From Gammaproteobacteria bacterium (GTDB lineage: Bacteria; Pseudomonadota; Gammaproteobacteria; JAPPPA01): a stretch of 8,371 nucleotides of DNA. Made by a program: the position numbers and the translations under genes. The notes under the pieces are model-generated. The model was not told the DNA's origin. It worked only from the letters and a program-made list of their open reading frames with translations, and searched no databases. Below, piece after piece: positions 1 to 7,400 of the stretch; position 1 is the first letter of the stretch; each line of letters opens with the position of its first letter. The stretch is from positions 1 through 8,371 of the forward strand of contig JAPPPA010000204.1 of the NCBI GenBank assembly GCA_028817755.1, written 5' to 3'.

Positions 1-33
1 GCACTTAACTAGTCGCTCGTTTTTACTTCCTTA

Positions 34-67
34 AACAAACCCCGCTTTATGCGGGGTTTGTTGTTTT
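34..67 (+). terminator. Intrinsic terminator of a gene off the left edge
   Basis: A perfect 12-bp stem (34-45 AACAAACCCCGC pairing with 51-62) encloses a 5-base loop TTTAT, and the right arm runs into a T-rich stretch TTGTTTT (61-67). This is the classical rho-independent form read on the + strand. It most likely ends the transcript of a gene lying to the left of the window. Bases 1-33 are too few to assign: stops exist in the short frames (for example TAG at 10-12), but which one ends a real gene cannot be told. Confidence 0.88.
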
Positions 68-163
68 AGTGAAAGTAAACTTTAATTGAATTAACTATTT
101 GCATTAACCAGAAATATGGTCCATGTTTGCTGCGCATAAAAACGCAGCTAGTGTTCCAACATA
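68..163 (+). promoter_or_regulatory. Leader region of the DUF3307 gene with a small inverted repeat
   Basis: This AT-rich stretch between the terminator and the first start codon must hold the promoter for the downstream gene or genes, but no convincing -35/-10 pair is visible. Partial matches such as TTGAAT (86-91), TTGCAT (99-104) and TATGGT (115-120) do not combine at good spacing. A 6-bp inverted repeat, GCTGCG (129-134) and CGCAGC (143-148) around an 8-base A-rich loop, would form a short hairpin in the leader, 15 bases before the ATG. It has no T-tract, so it is not a terminator. Whether it is functional is unknown. Confidence 0.3.
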
Positions 164-532
164 ATGGATTTCAGCCACACAGCCTTAGAAGCTCTATTCC
201 TTCTGCTCGCAGGTCATGCACTTGCGGATTTCGGTTTACAAACGGAATTTGTAGCGCGTTTTAAAAGCCAACAAATGCGATTTAAGGACAACATCAACAA
301 ACGTGATGACCTTGTCTGGATACATGTCCTCGCCTCCCACAGTTTGATCCACGGCCTGATGGTCTATTTGGTTCTACAAAACATTTGGCTGGCCCTCGCA
401 GAAACCGTTGTACACGGCCTGATTGATCACGCTAAAAGCGCTAACCGCTTTGGCTTCCATACCGACCAATTCCTCCACCTTGGCAGCAAACTTGTCTGGT
501 GGATTATTTGGATGCTCACCCTCAGCTCATAA
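164..532 (+). CDS. DUF3307 family small membrane protein, function unknown
   Basis: A 122-residue protein resembling the DUF3307 family, whose function is not established. The family-like signature is a hydrophobic N-terminus leading into HALADFGLQ (18-26), then histidines in SHSLIHG (58-64), VVHGLIDHAK (82-91) and a late DQFLH (101-105). Such regularly placed His and Asp residues within hydrophobic segments could bind a metal or form a buried polar site; this is inference. Hydrophobic stretches lie near residues 8-20, 51-87 (probably two segments) and 108-120, so it is probably an inner-membrane protein. The start is fixed: an in-frame TAG at 149-151 lies just upstream and no other start codon intervenes. 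No clear Shine-Dalgarno precedes it, so expression may be low. The stop is 30 bases before gdhA with no terminator between, so the two are probably co-transcribed. DUF3307 proteins also occur in phages, but nothing else here is phage-like. Confidence 0.8.
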   Translation: MDFSHTALEALFLLLAGHALADFGLQTEFVARFKSQQMRFKDNINKRDDLVWIHVLASHSLIHGLMVYLVLQNIWLALAETVVHGLIDHAKSANRFGFHTDQFLHLGSKLVWWIIWMLTLSS

Positions 533-548
533 AGCAAGAGAGACCGCG

Positions 549-556
549 AAGGAGAT
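549..556 (+). promoter_or_regulatory. Strong Shine-Dalgarno of gdhA
   Basis: AAGGAGAT sits 6 bases before the gdhA ATG at 563, a near-perfect complement to the 3' end of 16S rRNA at good spacing. It settles the gdhA start and predicts efficient translation. It contrasts with the genes on either side, neither of which has a recognisable ribosome binding site. Confidence 0.85.
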
Positions 557-562
557 ATCGCC

Positions 563-1927
563 ATGACAACAGCACTCACAGGCAAAGCTGCAGAACACTA
601 CCAGCAGTTTATGGAGGGGCTAGCAAGGCGAAACCCCGGTGAGCACGAATACCACCAAGCCGTTGGTGAAGTCGCGCAAACGATTATTCCGTTTGTATTC
701 GACAAACCCATTTACCAAGACGCACAAATCCTTGAGCGTTTAACAGAACCAGACCGCATCATCATCTTCCGCGTCGCTTGGGAAGACGACAATGGCAATG
801 TGCGGGTTAACCGCGGCTACCGTATCCAACACAGTAATGCTATTGGCCCATACAAAGGTGGGCTGCGTTTTCATAAAGATGTGACGCTCTCTACCTTTAA
901 GTTTTTGGCGTTTGAGCAGACCTTTAAGAACAGTCTCACTAGCCTACCGATGGGTTCGGCCAAAGGTGGCGCTGACTTCAACCCGAAAGGCAAATCAGAC
1001 CGCGAAGCGATGCGTTTCTGCCAAGCCTTTATGACTGAGCTTTCACGCCATATTGGTCACCAAACGGATGTGCCTGCAGGCGACATTGGCGTTGGCGCAC
1101 GTGAAGTGTCTTACATGTTTGGGCAGCATAAACGCCTGTCGAACGAATTTACCGGTGTACTCACCGGCAAAGGCCTCGCCTTTGGGGGGTCTTTGATTCG
1201 TACCGAGGCTACCGGTTACGGCGCGGTGTATATGCTGCAAGACATGCTCAAACACGCCGGCCAAGATGTAGAGGGCAAAACCGCCTGCGTTTCTGGCTCT
1301 GGCAACGTTGCCCAATACGCGGCTGAGAAGTTCACTCAGCTAGGCGGCAAAGTGCTCACCATGTCGGACTCTGGCGGTTTTATTCTCGACCCAGACGGCA
1401 TTGACGCAGAGCGCCTTGCCTACGTGCAAGAACTGAAAAACGTTAAACGTGCACGCATTAGCGAATACGTTAAGCAGTATCCAAATGCCAGCTATCACGA
1501 AGGTCAACGCCCTTGGTCGGTTCCTTGTGACGTGGCCCTGCCCTGCGCCACACAAAACGAGATCTCTGAAGACGAGGCACAAAAGCTCTTAGACAACGGC
1601 TGTATGGCCGTATCTGAAGGTGCCAACATGCCAACGGTTCCGGAAGGTATTAACAAATTTATTGGTGCCAAGATTCTCTATGCGCCATCCAAAGCAGCCA
1701 ATGCTGGCGGCGTAGCTGTATCGGGTTTAGAAATGACCCAAAACAGCATGCGCCTAAGCTGGACACGTGACGAGCTGGATCAACGCCTACGTGAAATCAT
1801 GTCCGGCATTCATGCCCAATGTGTTGAACACGGCACTGACGGCGATCACGTGAATTATCTAAACGGCGCCAATATTGCTGGCTTTATAAAAGTCGCTGAC
1901 GCGATGCTGGCCTACGGCGTACTATAA
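563..1927 (+). CDS. gdhA: NADP-specific glutamate dehydrogenase
   Basis: Cytosolic enzyme that converts 2-oxoglutarate, ammonium and NADPH to glutamate, the low-affinity route of ammonium assimilation beside GS/GOGAT. At 454 residues it is full length for the hexameric bacterial GdhA family (about 447 in E. coli) and resembles it along the whole chain. Substrate-site elements are GPYKGGLRF (95-103, with K98), PMGSAKGGAD (129-138, catalytic K134) and PAGDIGVG (171-178, D174). The Rossmann domain has GSGNVA (245-250) and a second-strand end SDSGG (268-272), the form seen in NADP-type enzymes. PCATQNE (327-333), GANMP (353-357) and KAANAGGVA (377-385) are further family blocks. The start is supported by the strong AAGGAGAT. 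It probably shares a transcript with the DUF3307 gene 30 bases upstream. A stable hairpin follows its stop. No frameshift or missing key residue was seen. Confidence 0.97.
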   Translation: MTTALTGKAAEHYQQFMEGLARRNPGEHEYHQAVGEVAQTIIPFVFDKPIYQDAQILERLTEPDRIIIFRVAWEDDNGNVRVNRGYRIQHSNAIGPYKGGLRFHKDVTLSTFKFLAFEQTFKNSLTSLPMGSAKGGADFNPKGKSDREAMRFCQAFMTELSRHIGHQTDVPAGDIGVGAREVSYMFGQHKRLSNEFTGVLTGKGLAFGGSLIRTEATGYGAVYMLQDMLKHAGQDVEGKTACVSGSGNVAQYAAEKFTQLGGKVLTMSDSGGFILDPDGIDAERLAYVQELKNVKRARISEYVKQYPNASYHEGQRPWSVPCDVALPCATQNEISEDEAQKLLDNGCMAVSEGANMPTVPEGINKFIGAKILYAPSKAANAGGVAVSGLEMTQNSMRLSWTRDELDQRLREIMSGIHAQCVEHGTDGDHVNYLNGANIAGFIKVADAMLAYGVL

Positions 1928-1936
1928 GCACTAACA

Positions 1937-1966
1937 GGCGGCCTTTAAGGGTTAATAAAGGCCGCC
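1937..1966 (+). terminator. GC-rich hairpin after gdhA, no T-tract
   Basis: A perfect 11-bp stem (1937-1947 GGCGGCCTTTA pairing with 1956-1966) closes an 8-base loop, starting 10 bases after the gdhA stop. The bases that follow (AACCATAAC) hold no run of T, so it is not a standard intrinsic terminator. It could act as a weak or factor-assisted terminator, or as a 3'-end stabiliser that protects gdhA mRNA from exonucleases and lowers expression of the downstream gene. The structure is directly visible; its role is inference. Confidence 0.5.
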
Positions 1967-1978
1967 AACCATAACGAC

Positions 1979-1984
1979 TATACT
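1979..1984 (+). promoter_or_regulatory. Possible -10 box directly before the redox gene
   Basis: TATACT matches the sigma-70 -10 consensus at five of six positions and ends 8 bases before the ATG at 1993. Transcription from it would begin at or next to the start codon. The -35 position at 17-bp spacing (TAAAGG, 1956-1961) is poor and lies in the right arm of the gdhA hairpin, so a promoter here would need an activator or other help. The match could be chance. Confidence 0.25.
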
Positions 1985-1992
1985 CACACCTT

Positions 1993-4404
1993 ATGAGCGA
2001 CTACCAAATTGCAGTTATTGGCTCAGGCCCCGGCGGCCTGAGTGCTGCGGGGCATGCGGCCGAGCTAGGTTTAAAGCACGTATTGCTTGAAGCTAAAGCC
2101 AAACACGCAGATACCATTCAGAAATACCAGAAAGGCAAGCACGTAATGGCTGAGCCCGGCATCTTGCCGCTGCGCAGTCCATTTGAATTTGACGTTGGTA
2201 AGCGCGAAGAAATTCTCGACTCTTGGGCGAACAGCCTGAAAGACCTCAAGGTCAACATCCAATACAACGCCGAGGTAGTCGGTGTTAGCGGTGAAAAAGG
2301 CAACTTCTCCATCAGCCTTAAGAACGGCAAAACCGTTACCGCTGAAAACATCATCATGGGTATTGGCCTACAAGGTAACCCACGCAAAGTTGGTGTTGAA
2401 AATGACGACTTTGAACGAGTTCAATACCAACTTGATGACCCTAACGAATACAAAGACGAAACCATTGTTGTTATCGGCGCTGGTGACGCCGCGATTGAAA
2501 ACGCGGTTGGTCTTGCCAACCCCAAAAACCGTAACACCGTTTATATCGTCAACCGTCGTGACGAATTCGCACGTGCCAAACAAGGCAATATCGACTTAAT
2601 TCTTAAATCTGCTGAAGACGGCTTTTTGGATATTGTGTACAGCGCCAACGTCGGTGAAATCGAGCTCACGCCAGACGCGGCAACGCCAATGAATGTGACG
2701 CTCAAAACCGACAGCGGCGAGCTCACTATTCCGTCACACCGCATCATCGCCCGTCTGGGTGCAATTCCCCCCAGACAATTTGTCGAGAGCTGCGGGATTG
2801 AGTTTCCTAACGACAGCCCCGGCGCATTGCCGGAGCTAACGGCCAAATACGAAAGTAATGTCGCAGGCCTTTATGTGATTGGCGCCCTAGGTGGCTATCC
2901 GCTGATTAAGCAGGCGATGAACCAAGGCTATGAGGTTGTCGAATACATCCTCGGCAATGAAATTAAGCCTGCCGATCACCCGCTACTTGAAGAAAAACTC
3001 GCCGGTTTACCGTTTGGTTTAGATGTAGATGAAACCCTTGCCCTCTTCCAAGAGCGTTTACGGGTTTTCTCTGAAGTGAATGCCTTGATGTTCCGCGAGG
3101 TGATTCTCGACAGTACCATTCACAACCCCAAAGCCAACGAAGACGTTTTCAAAAAAGGCGACTACACCAACACTTTCTACACCATCGCCAACGGCACGGT
3201 TGACGTGCTCTTGGACGATGCTGGCAAACACCGCATTACCATTCCACAAGGTGCATTCTTCGGCGAAATGGGCCTGCTTTCAGGCCGTCGTCGTACAGCT
3301 ACCATTGTGGCTGGTGAAGACTGCGTCCTGATTGAAACGCCCCGCCGGACGATGAACAAACTCATCGCCTCTGACGACACGGTAAAACGCGTACTGGATG
3401 AAACCTTCATTATCCGGACCATCCAAACACGCTTCGCTCCAAACCGCAGTATTCCTGAGCTGCAGCCGATTGCTGCCGCCGCCACGCTCAATAGCTACAA
3501 GCCGGGCGACAACATCGTTACCGAGGGTGACGAAGATCAAAGCTTCCACCTTATTCGTAAAGGCTCTGTCAGGCTCTCTCGCAACGTAGAAGACGCGCAA
3601 ACCGTTATTGGTTACCTGTCAGCCGGCCAATACGTTGGCGAAGCTGCAGCGCTCTCAGGCAGCGCCCAGCCGGTTACCATTACTGCCAATGTCGCCTCAG
3701 AAACCATTGCCTTAAGCGCAGACGCGTTTAATGAGTTAATGGAGCTAGAACCGAGCATTCGTGATGAGGTTCGCAGCACGCTGCAAACCCGTATTAACAA
3801 CGACACCCGCATGGAAGCCAAACCCGGCAACGGCGCCGTATTGTCTTTCATGATGGAACAAGGACTTGGCGAAGCCACAAATGCCTTGGTAATCGACGAA
3901 AAGCTTTGCGTAGGCTGCGACAACTGCGAAAAAGCCTGCGCAGACACCCACGACGGCATTTCACGTTTAGACCGCGAAGCCGGGATGAGCTTCGCTTACC
4001 TGCATTTACCCACCTCATGCAGACACTGTGAAAACCCACATTGCATGAAGGAATGCCCGCCCGATGCGATTAGCCGTGCCGACAACGGCGAGGTCTACAT
4101 CAAAGATTCCTGTATCGGTTGTGGCAACTGTGTACGCAACTGCCCTTACGGCGTTATCCAGCTGGCCGCAAAGCCACCGAAAAAGCCGTCTCTATGGCAG
4201 TGGTTACTATTTGGTCGCGGCCCAGGGCCGGGGCAAGACCCGAGCTTTAAAACACCTAAAGACGTGGTGAAAAAAGCCGTGAAATGCGACCAGTGCGTAG
4301 ACAACAAAGGCGGGCCAGCTTGTGTTCGTGCCTGCCCTACTGGCGCCGCCATGCGTTTAGGGCCTGAACAGCTTTCAGAACTGATTGCGAATATCGAAAC
4401 GTAA
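1993..4404 (+). CDS. FAD/NAD(P) reductase - two cyclic-nucleotide domains - four-[4Fe-4S] ferredoxin fusion protein
   Basis: An 803-residue cytosolic redox protein built from three parts. Residues 1-325 form a thioredoxin-reductase/YpdA-like pyridine-nucleotide oxidoreductase: FAD motif GSGPGG (10-15), NAD(P) motif GAGDAA (162-167) and C-terminal FAD motif YVIGALGG (294-301). There is no CxxC and only one cysteine (C267), so it should not reduce disulfides in the usual way. Residues about 348-480 and 481-601 are two cyclic-nucleotide-binding (CNB) domains. The first has an intact phosphate-binding cassette (G424, E425, R434, T435, A436). In the second E550 is kept but the phosphate-binding arginine is Q559. 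Residues about 630-795 form a DmsB/NrfC-like ferredoxin: Cys 639/642/645/649, 676/679/684/688, 707/710/713/717 and 765/768/777/781, sixteen ligands for four [4Fe-4S] clusters. A Pro/Gly/Trp-rich insert (727-760) separates clusters III and IV. I infer NAD(P)H to FAD to Fe-S electron transfer gated by a nucleotide; the acceptor is unknown. The start is forced by an in-frame TAA at 1972-1974 with no other start codon between; no Shine-Dalgarno is visible. Confidence 0.9.
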   Translation: MSDYQIAVIGSGPGGLSAAGHAAELGLKHVLLEAKAKHADTIQKYQKGKHVMAEPGILPLRSPFEFDVGKREEILDSWANSLKDLKVNIQYNAEVVGVSGEKGNFSISLKNGKTVTAENIIMGIGLQGNPRKVGVENDDFERVQYQLDDPNEYKDETIVVIGAGDAAIENAVGLANPKNRNTVYIVNRRDEFARAKQGNIDLILKSAEDGFLDIVYSANVGEIELTPDAATPMNVTLKTDSGELTIPSHRIIARLGAIPPRQFVESCGIEFPNDSPGALPELTAKYESNVAGLYVIGALGGYPLIKQAMNQGYEVVEYILGNEIKPADHPLLEEKLAGLPFGLDVDETLALFQERLRVFSEVNALMFREVILDSTIHNPKANEDVFKKGDYTNTFYTIANGTVDVLLDDAGKHRITIPQGAFFGEMGLLSGRRRTATIVAGEDCVLIETPRRTMNKLIASDDTVKRVLDETFIIRTIQTRFAPNRSIPELQPIAAAATLNSYKPGDNIVTEGDEDQSFHLIRKGSVRLSRNVEDAQTVIGYLSAGQYVGEAAALSGSAQPVTITANVASETIALSADAFNELMELEPSIRDEVRSTLQTRINNDTRMEAKPGNGAVLSFMMEQGLGEATNALVIDEKLCVGCDNCEKACADTHDGISRLDREAGMSFAYLHLPTSCRHCENPHCMKECPPDAISRADNGEVYIKDSCIGCGNCVRNCPYGVIQLAAKPPKKPSLWQWLLFGRGPGPGQDPSFKTPKDVVKKAVKCDQCVDNKGGPACVRACPTGAAMRLGPEQLSELIANIET

Positions 4405-4433
4405 AGCAAGCAAAACGCCCACCACTGAACAGA

Positions 4434-4461
4434 AAAAAGCCGCGGTAAACCGCGGCTTTTT
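4434..4461. terminator. Bidirectional intrinsic terminator between convergent genes
   Basis: The core stem GCCGCGG (4439-4445) pairs with CCGCGGC (4450-4456) around TAAA, and is flanked by AAAAA (4434-4438) and TTTTT (4457-4461). It therefore has a T-tract in either reading direction. It lies 29 bases after the stop of the redox gene on the + strand and 5 bases beyond the stop of the surface-protein gene on the - strand, so it should end both transcripts. Confidence 0.92.
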
Positions 4462-4466
4462 AGTTC

Positions 4467-7400
4467 CTATGCACCGCCATCGCAGCGCAGATCGTCATCG
4501 AACTCATAAGCACCGATGGAGTAACCCAATGATGGATTAGAAGACAGCGCCGTCCGGAAAACATTGAAGTCGTTAGTGAAATCATCAAATACCGGCACAT
4601 CGGTCCGACCTCCAGCCACTACTTCGCATGGAGATGCACCGTCTAAGCTAAAGTCAAAGTCAGCCGAGCCGGGATCATTGTCCGACCCATCAAAGTCAAC
4701 GTACAGCGGATCGAAACCGACGTTTGCAGATGCATTGTTCGCACTAGAGTTCAACGCGGCCACACTTAGGTTGCCAGCAGAGAAATCACTGTATGCGGCA
4801 TTGGAGCAGGCGTACAAACTATTGTTGGTAAAGCTCACCGGCACCGTATCTGCGTTGAACTCTTCCACACAGATACGGCTAGCGCCTCCACGGTCATCAC
4901 CACCAACAATATTGTTGTCAAAGGTGACCGTCAAAGCGCCATTGGCAGCATGGAACTGCACCGAAGACGTTGTTGACGTACCTTGTGTGCCAATCCAGAT
5001 TGAATTGTGCTGTGCGGTGTAAGAGCTAGTCGCATTGATCGTAGCGAACAACAACGCTCTTGCAATGCTGCCAGAAGAAGCATCACCGCCATGTATAAGG
5101 TTATTGATCAGTGAAACGGTTCCATCGGTGGCGAACTCAACCCCAGTCGTCAATGTAGCTTGAGAAACCCCGCCATGAATTAGGTTGCGTTCCATATTTA
5201 CGTCACCAAACCCATTCACAAACACACCTTGCGCAGTATTAGCGAATCCGCCTTCAACCGTATTGTCTGTCACTTGAGCGAACCCTGTTTGACCACCAAG
5301 CGCACCACTCTCGTTACCCAATAAGATACCGATGGATTTAGCCGCATTAGGCGCGGCCGCATTGTTATCGCTATTGCCCTTTAACTCATTCTCTTGAATG
5401 CTAGGTGTGGTGCCATTTGCGGCTCTAATAGCAACCGTTGTGCCGGTGCTACCGACACCGCCACTAATCCAGTTCGCGACAATCAATGGTGCAGTGTTGG
5501 CATCTTCAATCGCTACACCTTCGCTAGCGTCGCTACCGTCGTTACCACCATTACCTCCAGAGATAACGTTCGAAGTGATCGCAGCATTACAACCGTTATG
5601 CAGCAATAAGCCACGCGTATAAGTTTCATTCGCGTCATTGCTATCGCTTGCATCGATGTTTAAACCTGCGATCAAGGTATTAGGGGTGCCCATTTCGGCC
5701 GAGCCTGCTTGGCCATCACAACGCAATACAGTTTGTTCATAGGTGCCGCTAGCGTTTTCAAGCAAGTTCAGCTGCGTACCACAGTCGCCAGGCACACAAG
5801 TTGGGCTACCGATAAAGCTAGGATCGTAGCCACCGATAATGTTGTGCGCTTTATTAATCAAGGCGGGTTTTGCCAAACCGGTTCCTGCAGAGGCGGTATA
5901 AACGCCGTCGCTAATACGGATTTCCGTTCCGGGAACAACAATGCTCAATGCATGCCCCAAAGTGGCACAGGCTGTGGCTGGCGTTAAGCAGTCATTGCTG
6001 TCTAGGCCACCTGATGCAACGTAAAGCGCTGGCACTTCAAACTCGTAAGCACCGGCGGTAATACCCTCGCCAAACTGAGCAGGAAACTCTCCAAGAGCGC
6101 ACACACCATCAATCAAAGGATGACGACCGTTGCCGTCGATATCATCTATCGGCGCAGGGCCAGCCAATCCACCGATTTGACCTTCGCACACGGTGCTTGG
6201 ATGTAGGCTTAGGTCCATTCGTACCGTTAACGCGTCTCCACCAGCATTGCTACTGAAAAGACCTTGGTTGATGCCGTAATCCAAGTCGTAATTATTAAAG
6301 CTGATGCCTTCTGCAAGCGGCAACTCAATGCTGTTTACACTCACCGCACCACTACCACTGGCCTCACTCAAGCCGAATGCACAGTTGGTGTAAATATTGT
6401 GATCGAGGTTCCAAGCCTGGGTATTGCCATCTTTAACAACACACGGCCCTTGTGATGGCTGCTCGAAAGCACCGGCAACAAAGATGTTGTTCACCAAGCT
6501 GACTTCAGCACTTGGGTGCTGTACTGCGAATGGCGCGTCTGTACCCAACACGGTGTTGTTAAACAAATGCATTCTAGTCGCTCTAGTGCCTCCGGTATTC
6601 ACACCAAAGTTTTGAGCCGACAGGACGTTATTTTCTAGTATCAATAATTCAGTGAACGATAAAGTCTCTGCCGAGTCCTCTCCCGCTTCGTTATGCACTG
6701 CAGTTTCTTCACCCGACGTAGATTGGCCGCCTTCAATAAAGTTGGCCACAAAGCCAGCGCCATCGCTACCCAATGCGAGCACACCAAATGTATTGCCCGC
6801 AGCCTGTCCGGCGTAAATCTTGTTACCGATAAAGAGCGCCTGCGGATGTGGGCCCGCATTAGCTTGGCCGAGCACAACACCGTAACTTGCATTGACGGTG
6901 GCATTGCCTCGACCGTTAATCGTGTTATTGCGGAACTGTGCTGAACAACCACCTTCTACACGCACAGCTGCGGCAGTACCACTGGCTGTCTGTGTGGTCG
7001 AGCCCAACACACGGAGGGCCTCTACAAACACATTAGTACCAACACCTGCTGGGCAACGTAGTGGCGCTGGCACGGCGATAGAATCACCGTCACCGGTACC
7101 GTTTGATTGAAGAATGGTGACATTGGTATCAAAGTCTTGCGTATCAAACGCAGCGTTCCAGCTACCTGACACAGGCACATTCGGCGCCAAGATCACGGCA
7201 TTTGCATCATCGGCGCCATCAACGGTGTAAGTACCCGCTTCTACTTTAACGGTGACTAAACCATCCAGATTAAGCACCGATTCAGCAGCCGCGTTTTCTA
7301 CGCCCTGACGAATACTTGCGCACGCTGTGGCAATTTCAAAACCACAGCTTGGGCTGTCTGCTCCACTAGCAACAGAAACAAATACGGTGTCATCCAGTAC

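Noticed and set aside
129..148. Riboswitch or second terminator ahead of the DUF3307 gene
   Set aside because: Only a 6-bp stem with an 8-base loop is present, with no T-tract and no further conserved structure that I can recognise.
164..532. Phage remnant, because DUF3307 proteins also occur in phages
   Set aside because: No other phage gene, attachment site, integrase or tRNA is present and the neighbour is a core metabolic gene with no sign of insertion.
3040..3807. A CRP/FNR-type transcription factor encoded within the redox gene
   Set aside because: Two cyclic-nucleotide domains are present, but no helix-turn-helix follows either; the chain goes directly on to ferredoxin cysteines.
2071..4409. 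Many 60-115 codon open frames antisense to or overlapping the redox gene
   Set aside because: They lie in shadow frames of a gene with strong domain evidence, have no ribosome binding sites that stand out, and their translations show no recognisable family.
4470..7388. Pectate lyase or other polysaccharide-degrading enzyme
   Set aside because: The beta-helix fold is suggested, but no catalytic signature of a lyase or glycosidase family could be recognised, so no enzyme name is given.
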